Below the pieces are notes generated by a model. The model was not told the DNA's origin and ran no database searches. It saw only the letters and a program-made list of their open reading frames with translations. Shown here in pieces: positions 1-4,912 of a DNA stretch of 6,060 nt (position 1 is its first letter; each line of letters opens with the position of its first letter). Location of the stretch: contig CAOJKG010000052.1 in NCBI GenBank assembly GCA_948437815.1, positions 1-6,060 on the forward strand, read 5' to 3'. The position numbers and the translations under genes are program-made. This DNA is from an uncultured Mycoplasmatota bacterium (GTDB lineage Bacteria; Bacillota_I; Bacilli_A; RF39; UBA660).

Positions 1-662
1 TTAGTAAGTGCAACTTCTATATCTGTCATATTATCTCTTAACGATTCTTTTCTAAGTCCTTTTAATTTTTTATATTCACTGGCTTTCATTCCAGACCAAC
101 CTTTGTATATTTCATTTGTTAATATTGCATACTCAATAGGTTTGTTAATTCCGCCATCTTTCCAAACATCTGTAAGTTTAAATCTATCAACTATTCCTGT
201 TAATCTAGCTTTTATCCATTCATCTGTGTATCCTTTATTCCTATAATACTCAATAGCTCTATTAACTGCAATTTCTGGGTCAAAAACTTCATCTATTCTT
301 TCACTTCCTAAATTAGCTAACCACAATTTAAATGGTTCTGCTTTTGGACTTGGAACTGACTCAATAAGTCTTAAAATTCCTTTTGTATCCAATACATCTC
401 TCAACCTCATTTTCCCATCTTGTGATAACATTTTTAACTGACTACAAAATGTAGTCACTTCACTACCTTCTTTTTTTAATCTATTTTTTAATACAGACCA
501 ATATTTTCTAGGTTCTTTACTATCTGTTAATGCACCAATAACATCTACTACACTAAAAAAATATTCTTCTTTTTCGCTATCCCATATACTTCTTATCTCT
601 TTATCTTCAAAAAGATTTGATATTGTTTCTAATTTATTGTCTATAATATTCTCTCCTTTCAT
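1..662 (-). CDS. Bro-N / DinD-like phage antirepressor-type protein (3' end beyond window)
   Basis: The frame is open from an ATG at 662-660 to the left edge, giving 220 residues; the C-terminus is outside the window. The sequence reads like the Bro-N antirepressor / DNA-damage-inducible protein D family. Residues about 27-115 form the Bro-N-like part, with IWDSEKEEYFFSVVDVIGAL, then PRKYWSVLKNRLKKEG, the MRLRDVLDT segment and SPKAEPFKLWLA. Residues about 130-220 form the family's second half, with RNKGYTDEWIKARL, YAILTNEIYKG, and EYKKLKGL leading to LRDNMTDIEVALT. Family members are usually somewhat under 300 residues, so roughly 50-70 are missing. These proteins are thought to bind DNA or repressors; the exact role is unknown. 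The start is doubtful: the ATG overlaps the only good Shine-Dalgarno site (GGAG at 656-653) and has none of its own, while ATT (647) and ATA (644) sit 5 and 8 bases behind that site. Family assignment is fairly sure, start is not. Confidence 0.85.
   Translation of the reverse strand, partial: MKGENIIDNKLETISNLFEDKEIRSIWDSEKEEYFFSVVDVIGALTDSKEPRKYWSVLKNRLKKEGSEVTTFCSQLKMLSQDGKMRLRDVLDTKGILRLIESVPSPKAEPFKLWLANLGSERIDEVFDPEIAVNRAIEYYRNKGYTDEWIKARLTGIVDRFKLTDVWKDGGINKPIEYAILTNEIYKGWSGMKASEYKKLKGLRKESLRDNMTDIEVALT
651..660 (-). promoter_or_regulatory. Ribosome binding site that questions the Bro-N start
   Basis: The minus strand reads GAAAGGAGAG. It lies inside the apparent coding region if the ATG at 662-660 is used. 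The same context (minus-strand complement of tctcctttcatttta, 652-666 and 1250-1264) stands before the broken RhuM copy, where its ATG is out of frame and clearly just leader. This suggests that translation of the Bro-N gene really starts downstream, at ATT 647-645 or ATA 644-642, the latter possibly a mutated ATG. Confidence 0.5.
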
Positions 663-964
663 TTTATGTTATAATTTAATTTTACTATAATCCCCTCAGC
701 TTTATGGTATTATTTTTTATCATATCACTACGTTTTTACATATTATAAAAATGAAATATATAATTATTAAAAATAATAATATTCTAACTGATAATTCTTT
801 TATATTGTAATACCACAATATAATTCTACATAAAAATCTCCTATATAAATTAAAATCTGTAATTTTCATTTTTATTAAATCAAGTTTATCCACCTTTTCA
901 CCTGTAAAATCATATTTCATTCTACTAATAATTCTTGTAATTAAAACAAACTGATTTAAAAATA
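663..964. other. Gene-poor AT-rich gap between the Bro-N gene and the broken RhuM copy
   Basis: About 300 bases with no gene I can support. A minus-strand open frame covers 720-1034, but its first part is the shadow of the RhuM remnant. The rest has a lysine-rich middle and a hydrophobic tail (LLFLIIIYFIFII), which AT-rich noncoding DNA commonly gives. A ribosome-site-like AGGAG followed by ATG occurs on the minus strand near 830-845, but that ATG is followed directly by TAG. The stretch replaces the lost 3' part of the RhuM copy and could be the remains of another gene. I do not recognise it. It also must hold any promoter for the Bro-N gene, but I see no clear -35/-10 pair. Confidence 0.5.
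800..823. repeat. Small inverted repeat, 9-bp arms
   Basis: Arms ttatattgt (800-808) and acaatataa (815-823) pair perfectly around a 6-base loop. The stem is nearly all A/T and no T-run follows on either strand, so it is not a convincing terminator. It may be chance in such AT-rich DNA. Confidence 0.4.
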
Positions 965-1244
965 TTATTTGCTTATGTAATTTCTCTTTATTTCTCTGTT
1001 TCCTTCTTTTTGAACTTGCAATAAATTCTTGCAAGTTGAATTTTCATTTAATTCTTTATCTTGATATATGTTTTTAATGTGTTGTTCTATATTTTGTCTA
1101 GTTGTTTTATATATTTCAGCTAATTGATATTTTGTTATCCATAAATCTTCATTAATAAATTTGACATTTACTTTTGTTATTCCATCTTTATCTTCATAAA
1201 TCTTTATCTTCATAAATCATTATCTCATTATCATTTTGCTTCAT
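965..1244 (-). pseudogene. Broken, truncated RhuM-family gene (second copy)
   Basis: This is a partial copy of the intact RhuM gene at 2071-3057. The original ATG is at 1244-1242 behind an AAAGGAG site and starts MKQNDNEIMIYEDKD, then hits TGA after 16 codons because of a 16-bp tandem duplication (1184-1218) that shifts the frame. The correct frame continues from about 1210; an ATG at 1213-1211 inside the duplication would reopen it as an 82-residue protein. From IYEDKDGITK to KRN, 57 of 74 residues equal the intact copy, including the helix-turn-helix-like stretch around WITKYQLAEIYKTT. Similarity stops at 980, and TAA follows four codons later. The remaining 70 percent of the family's length is absent. 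The 82-residue product could in principle still be made as a lone N-terminal DNA-binding module, but I see no separate ribosome site for it. Confidence 0.88.
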
Positions 1245-1310
1245 AAGTATCTCCTTTCATTTTAAAGTTACACATTATTTATCATTAATTTTATCTATTT
1301 TTTATTAAAT
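980..1310 (-). repeat. Direct repeat copy A: RhuM 5' module plus leader
   Basis: This stretch aligns with 2809-3123 without gaps other than the 16-bp duplication (331 minus 16 equals 315, the length of the partner). It covers the first 90 or so RhuM codons, the ribosome site and about 60 bases of upstream noncoding leader. In the leader part (1251-1310 against 3064-3123) I count about 8 mismatches in 60. Conservation outside the coding part argues for duplication or recombination of a whole cassette rather than independent gain of two family members. Confidence 0.85.
1184..1218. repeat. 16-bp tandem duplication that frameshifts the RhuM copy
   Basis: The plus-strand unit tttatcttcataaatc occurs at 1187-1202 and again at 1203-1218, and the 3 bases before also match the period. 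The intact RhuM gene has this unit once. Sixteen is not a multiple of three, so the duplication breaks the frame. The two units are identical, which suggests the event is recent or caused by replication slippage. Confidence 0.95.
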
Positions 1311-1418
1311 ATATAAAACTTATTTCAAAGAAATGCTTATTTTTCAAGGTTCTTACATAGTTTTGCTAAAATCAGACTTTACCACGAAATGGAAACTTTA
1401 GAAAAACTTTTTTCTTCA
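1311..1418. other. Noncoding spacer between the KilA-N remnant and the RhuM copy A
   Basis: About 110 bases with no open frame of note. On the minus strand it contains a TTGAAA-like hexamer (near 1350) and several A/T-rich -10-like strings, too common here to call a promoter. A weak GAAAAA/TTTTTC hairpin lies near 1401-1414; it has no following T-run in the direction of the genes. Confidence 0.4.
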
Positions 1419-2063
1419 TTATTTTTTTGCATTATCTTCATTTCCTAACAACTTTATTTTTTCTGCATTATTAAGTATCTCTAATTGATACTTTGCAATT
1501 TTACTTAATATCTCAAATCTTTCTTCTTTACTTTTTCCTTCTTTAATTAATTCTGCATTATGGGATTCTAAATTAGACAATACTGTTAATTCATTAATTG
1601 TTGCATAATCTCTAACATTAGCTTTTTTTGCTAAATTAGGATTTAGTTCTCTCCATTTTTTAGCAGTTGTATTAAATACTGCAACATTTAAAATGTCTGC
1701 CTCTTCAGCATATTTTAACCATTCTCTATTTTTATAATAATCATTATCTGGCAATATGTAATTTTTAATTGCATCAGTATGTATTAAATAATTATTTTTG
1801 GTTAAAATTCTCTTTACATCCCATTCTCTATTTTGATTTTCTAACTCTTTTAATCTCTCAAATTCTTTTATTAAATATAATTTAAAAACAGGACTAATTG
1901 CTGATGCAAATTCAAATGCAATATCTTTATGTGCATAAGTTCCACCATACTTGCCACGTTTTGAATATATACCAATAGCATTTGTTTTTTCACACCACTG
2001 ACTAACACTAAGTGTAAAAGTATGAAGACCAGCTTGATTTTTAAACCCGTCGAATTCGACGGA
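1419..2063 (-). pseudogene. KilA-N domain protein, 5'-truncated remnant
   Basis: An open minus-strand frame ending in TAA at 1421-1419 reads as a KilA-N antirepressor-type protein from about one third into the domain to the C-terminus. Recognisable parts in order are VEFDGFKNQAGLHTF, SQWCEKTNAIGI, KYGGTYAHKDIAFEFASAIS, PVFKLYLIKEFERLKE, WDVKRILT, HTDAIKNYI, and the C-terminal EEADILNVAVFNTTAKKWRE, RDYATINELTVLSNLES and NAELI. The N-terminal 60-70 residues usual in the family are missing and no ATG or GTG is available. The frame is closed by a TGA at 2096-2094, and the first TTG is deep inside the gene (1754). The frame runs into the 3' end of the RhuM gene (stop 2073-2071), so the deletion joint is within a few bases of that stop. 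About 215 residues remain with no internal stop, which suggests recent loss. Probably not expressed as a functional protein. Confidence 0.88.
2047..2062. repeat. Perfect 16-bp GC-rich palindrome at the RhuM/KilA-N junction
   Basis: CCGTCGAATTCGACGG is its own reverse complement. It lies 8 bases downstream of the RhuM stop codon and codes for part of the KilA-N motif SVEFDGF (codons GTC GAA TTC GAC GGG). These C/G-ending codons are unlike the surrounding T/A-ending usage. The palindrome could be a protein binding or recombination site kept through DNA-level selection, or a leftover of a less AT-rich donor gene. No T-run follows, so it is not a typical terminator. Confidence 0.9.
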
Positions 2064-2070
2064 ATATAAT

Positions 2071-3057
2071 TTAATTTTTATTTTGTAATGATTTCATCAT
2101 CAAATCAAAATCACTTTGTAATTCTTTCATTTCTCTTTCACGATAAATTTTAAATTCTTTTTCGGCTTTTTTTATTGCTTCTTCATGTGAAATTTTACCA
2201 TTACCTTCTAATATTTTTCTTCTATTCAATAATATTTGATTATCTAATTCTTTTATCCAATCTGACATTTTCATACTTCTTTGTTCTAATGCTTGAAGTT
2301 CAGCATAATCTAAAAATTGAGATACTAACAAATTTAATCTCTGTAATTCTATTTCAGACAAATAATTTTTAGCAATTTTTACATCATCTATTGTAACATA
2401 ATCTCCCTTAAAATTGGTCATTCCTACATAAGGTTTCTCATTATCTACTCTCTCATGAATTAATTCTGCAGCTGTATGTTCGTGGACAGCATAGTGGAGT
2501 TTATTTTGAACAGTAGAAAAAAATTTTTTTGTCATTTCACTTCTTGGATTATAATCTATACTTGTACTATATATATCTGTTACTTGTTGATAAAAGTTTC
2601 TTTCACTTGAGCGGATATCTCTAATTCTTTGTAATAATTCTCTAAAATATCTATTTCCACCTTGTTTTAATCTTTCATCATCCATTGTGAAACCTTTTTG
2701 TATGTATTCATGTAACTTCCCAGTTGCCCATATTCTAAATCTAACTGCAACTTCTGATTGTACTCTGTATCCTAAGGCAATTATCATATCCAAATTATAA
2801 TGGTCTATATTTCTTTTTACTTCTCTATTTCCTTCTTTTTGAACCAATAAGAATTTCTTATTAGTTGAAACACCTTGTAATTCACCATCTTTATAAATAT
2901 TTTTAATGTGCATTGATATATTTTCTTGAGTTGTTTTATAAATCTCTGCTAGCTGATTTTGAGTAATCCATAAATCCTCATTCATGAATTTTACATTTAC
3001 TTTTGTAATACCATCTTTATCTTCATATATCATAATTTCGTTGCTGTTTAACTTCAT
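2071..3057 (-). CDS. RhuM-family virulence/antirepressor-like protein, intact
   Basis: A 328-residue protein of the RhuM family (first named from the Salmonella SPI-3 gene rhuM). It is predicted cytoplasmic with no signal or membrane segment. The N-terminal part holds a winged-helix-like stretch (about 27-60, DLWITQNQLAEIYKTT then HIKNIY). It is followed by the family-typical VQKEGNREVKRNIDHYNLDM, IALGYRVQSEVAVRFRIWAT and FTMDDERLKQGG segments, and a helical, charged C-terminus from about residue 250 with ISHEEAIKKAEKEF. The length is normal for the family. The molecular function is not established; such genes often sit in prophages and beside type I restriction loci. I start it at the ATG 3057-3055, 6 bases behind AAAGGAG. 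A longer reading from a TTG at 3078 would merely translate the ribosome site. It lies 103 bases behind the HD gene and shares its leader and first 90 codons with copy A. Confidence 0.9.
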   Translation of the reverse strand: MKLNSNEIMIYEDKDGITKVNVKFMNEDLWITQNQLAEIYKTTQENISMHIKNIYKDGELQGVSTNKKFLLVQKEGNREVKRNIDHYNLDMIIALGYRVQSEVAVRFRIWATGKLHEYIQKGFTMDDERLKQGGNRYFRELLQRIRDIRSSERNFYQQVTDIYSTSIDYNPRSEMTKKFFSTVQNKLHYAVHEHTAAELIHERVDNEKPYVGMTNFKGDYVTIDDVKIAKNYLSEIELQRLNLLVSQFLDYAELQALEQRSMKMSDWIKELDNQILLNRRKILEGNGKISHEEAIKKAEKEFKIYREREMKELQSDFDLMMKSLQNKN

Positions 3058-3123
3058 AAATATCTCCTTTCTTTTCAAAATTATATATTATTTATCTTTA
3101 ATTTTATCTATTATTTATTAATT
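2809..3123 (-). repeat. Direct repeat copy B: RhuM 5' module plus leader
   Basis: Partner of 980-1310, in the same orientation about 1.8 kb apart. It includes the intact RhuM start, the AAAGGAG site and the noncoding leader up to about 3123. Recombination between the two copies would delete the KilA-N remnant and most of the intact RhuM gene, or yield a hybrid N-terminus. Confidence 0.85.
3064..3070 (-). promoter_or_regulatory. Ribosome binding site fixing the RhuM start
   Basis: The minus strand reads AAAGGAG, six bases before the ATG at 3057. It excludes the TTG at 3078 as the real start. Confidence 0.85.
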
Positions 3124-3160
3124 TACTTTAAAAATTTATACAATTCTCACTTATTTACAC

Positions 3161-3586
3161 TTAATTTTTTAAAAACTCTAACGCTTCCTTATATTTTTTT
3201 CTTCTTACAATATCTTTTTCAGTAATTTTGTCTAATCTACTTTCATCAGAATTATGTTTAATATCTGCAATTTTTACCTTTTTAGCAATAGAATTTTGCT
3301 TTATTTTTTTAATATAATCCATGTATTGAGTTTCTTTATTATGAGTTAATAATTTCAATATTTCGATAGCTTCGCTTGTAAATTCTTTTTCAAGTTGTTC
3401 AAATGTAACATTAGTATCTTCAACTACATCATGCAAAAGAGCAACAATACATTCTATTTCTGTATCCATTTGTTCTGCTAAATGGATAGGATGATATATA
3501 TATGGAACTCCTGCTTTATCAAGTTGATTTATATGTGCATTATAAGCTATATTCATTGCTTTTCTAGTTAATTTAGTATTAATCAC
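3161..3586 (-). CDS. Stand-alone HD hydrolase, likely small alarmone hydrolase ((p)ppGpp hydrolase type)
   Basis: A 141-residue cytoplasmic protein with only an HD domain. Metal ligands and catalytic residues of the SpoT/MESH1 hydrolase type are present: H32 (in YHPIHLAE), H52-D53 followed by E56-D57 (HDVVEDT), and D108 (KIADIKHN). The HDxxED pattern is typical of active (p)ppGpp 3'-pyrophosphohydrolases, and no synthetase, TGS or ACT domain follows. The expected reaction is removal of the 3'-diphosphate of (p)ppGpp, though related nucleotides such as ppApp or NADPH are possible substrates. I start it at GTG 3586-3584, seven bases behind AAGGAG. The longer reading from TTG 3625 would translate through the ribosome site. 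It follows the Nudix gene by 66 bases and may be the last gene of the four-gene unit. No toxic alarmone synthetase is seen next to it. Confidence 0.88.
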   Translation of the reverse strand: MINTKLTRKAMNIAYNAHINQLDKAGVPYIYHPIHLAEQMDTEIECIVALLHDVVEDTNVTFEQLEKEFTSEAIEILKLLTHNKETQYMDYIKKIKQNSIAKKVKIADIKHNSDESRLDKITEKDIVRRKKYKEALEFLKN

Positions 3587-3593
3587 TTTTTTA

Positions 3594-3599
3594 CTCCTT
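3594..3599 (-). promoter_or_regulatory. Ribosome binding site fixing a GTG start of the HD gene
   Basis: The minus strand reads AAGGAG, seven bases before GTG 3586-3584. The upstream TTG reading includes this site as codons, so the protein is 13 residues shorter than the longest frame. Confidence 0.85.
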
Positions 3600-3652
3600 A
3601 TAATTATTTTAAAATTTTTTAACAATTATACTTCATCTGTTGATTTACATTT

Positions 3653-4222
3653 TTAAAAAGCTCTTTTTACTTTATTAATTAGTTTTTTATATATTGGTTT
3701 CATGTGTTCCTCAGTTACTTTATCTAAAACAGTGTCTACATCTAGCCAAGCAACATTACTATTCTCATCATTTTTAATTTTTAAATCAGAATCTTCTGAA
3801 GCTTCAAATAAAAATTGAAGGTCATAATGTAAATGTGCACTAACATATTTATTATTTTTTATATGAGGTTTTACAAATTGAATAGACAATCCAAAAATTT
3901 CATCTGTTAATAATTTTATTTTGCTAATTCCTGTTTCCTCAAAAATTTCCTTTTTTACTACTTCTAATAAATTAGAATTTCCATCAGCATGACCACCAAC
4001 CCATGCCCAAGAATTAAATATATTATGATAAATCATAAGTACCTTATCTCTGTTATTATTTACTATCCATGCAGAAGTAGTAAAATGAAACATTTCATTT
4101 TGTCTTGTTAATACATCATCAAATTCATTAATATACTTTAACATTATTTTTTTATCAGTTTCTTCTTGTTCATTTTCAGGAACATAATTAATAATAAGTT
4201 CATATAATTCTTTGTTTTTCAT
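3653..4222 (-). CDS. Nudix hydrolase
   Basis: A 189-residue cytoplasmic Nudix protein. The domain begins near residue 45 (FHFTTSAWIVN). The Nudix box lies at 77-99, starting GHADGNSN and ending KEIFEETGI, with metal-binding glutamates E92, E95 and E96. Two positions deviate from the consensus Gx5Ex7REUxEExGU: the first Glu is Ser (83) and the Arg is Lys (91). The preceding WAWVGGHADG is typical of a Nudix subfamily common in Firmicutes and Fusobacteria. The enzyme should cleave a nucleoside diphosphate linked to another group; the substrate cannot be read from the sequence. The first 40 residues are a charged helical extension. The ATG follows an AGGAG site at a rather long 10-base spacing. 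It lies 33 bases behind the peptidase gene and 66 before the HD gene, so probably cotranscribed. Confidence 0.9.
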   Translation of the reverse strand: MKNKELYELIINYVPENEQEETDKKIMLKYINEFDDVLTRQNEMFHFTTSAWIVNNNRDKVLMIYHNIFNSWAWVGGHADGNSNLLEVVKKEIFEETGISKIKLLTDEIFGLSIQFVKPHIKNNKYVSAHLHYDLQFLFEASEDSDLKIKNDENSNVAWLDVDTVLDKVTEEHMKPIYKKLINKVKRAF

Positions 4223-4255
4223 TTAAAATTTTCTCCTATATCAATTTTAAATTCT

Positions 4256-4867
4256 TTATTTGGTAATCACTTCTCCATCTTTTACTGCTTTAAAGTTTTT
4301 ATTTTCAGATTTACATCTTTCTGCCAGTTCTTCAATTAAATTTACTTTATGATAATTAGATTTATAATGTGGAATAAATATATAATCAATAAACCCTAGT
4401 CCATTATATAAAATTCTATCTTTTTCATAAAATTTTATAGGATTATCTATTGTATCAAAAATTTTTATATCTTTTCCTAAAACGCAACTCCCTGCACTAT
4501 ATCCAATATATAAAAAGTCATTGTCTAAACTTTTTTCATATAAAAATTTATCAAATCCACTATATTCCATTGCTTGTCTTAAAACAAATACATTTCCTCC
4601 CATAACACAACAGGCGTTATATTCTGAAAAATCTTGAATTAATCTTTTATTGTCTTTAAAATAATTTTTCAAATCTACAACTTTAACATCAAATCCTATT
4701 TCTTGCAGTAATTCAGTATCTTCTTTTACATTAAAGTTAATCTTTTCTTCACCTTTTGCATCAAGAGCATTAAAAATAAGTAATATTTTATTATTATGTT
4801 CTTTAATCCATTTTTTAAGTATCTCTATCTTATTTCCAAATTTCTGTGATGATAAATATAACTTCAT
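4256..4867 (-). CDS. Peptidase S51-family protein (PepE / dipeptidase E-like)
   Basis: A 203-residue cytoplasmic protein of the class-I glutamine-amidotransferase-like fold, S51 branch. The nucleophile elbow is GYSAGS (122-127) with Ser124. GGNVF (90-94) fits the oxyanion region of the family, and His167 in IPHYKSNYHKV fits the catalytic histidine. Serine at the elbow separates it from cysteine amidotransferases. PepE of enteric bacteria cleaves Asp-Xaa dipeptides; homologues in low-GC bacteria may have other substrates. Length is slightly below the usual 210-230, with the typical C-terminal end (AVKDGEV). The ATG has a strong AGGAGG six bases upstream. It follows the ABC gene by 45 bases and probably shares its transcript, which could mean processing of small peptides linked to transport; that link is only inference. 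Confidence 0.87.
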   Translation of the reverse strand: MKLYLSSQKFGNKIEILKKWIKEHNNKILLIFNALDAKGEEKINFNVKEDTELLQEIGFDVKVVDLKNYFKDNKRLIQDFSEYNACCVMGGNVFVLRQAMEYSGFDKFLYEKSLDNDFLYIGYSAGSCVLGKDIKIFDTIDNPIKFYEKDRILYNGLGFIDYIFIPHYKSNYHKVNLIEELAERCKSENKNFKAVKDGEVITK

Positions 4868-4912
4868 TTATTTCCTCCTACTAATAATAAAATTATTTTA
4901 AATCTTTATTAT

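Noticed and set aside
720..1034. Minus-strand open frame of 104 codons with a hydrophobic end
   Set aside because: Its first 18 codons are the shadow of the RhuM remnant in another frame, there is no ribosome site before its start, and the hydrophobic tail is what AT-rich noncoding DNA gives. I recognise no family.
2175..2372. Plus-strand open frame of 65 codons
   Set aside because: It lies wholly antisense to the intact RhuM gene and has no recognisable content.
3115..3143. Possible minus-strand promoter for RhuM: TTGTAT (3143-3138), 17 bases, TAATAA (3120-3115)
   Set aside because: Spacing is good, but such hexamers are frequent at this base composition and the equivalent region of repeat copy A does not keep the -35 string. 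Not strong enough to list.
4882..4912. AT-only inverted repeat (AATAATAAA / TTTATTATT) between the ABC and peptidase genes
   Set aside because: Nine A/T pairs with a 13-base loop and no T-run in the direction of transcription, directly before a ribosome site; not a credible terminator.
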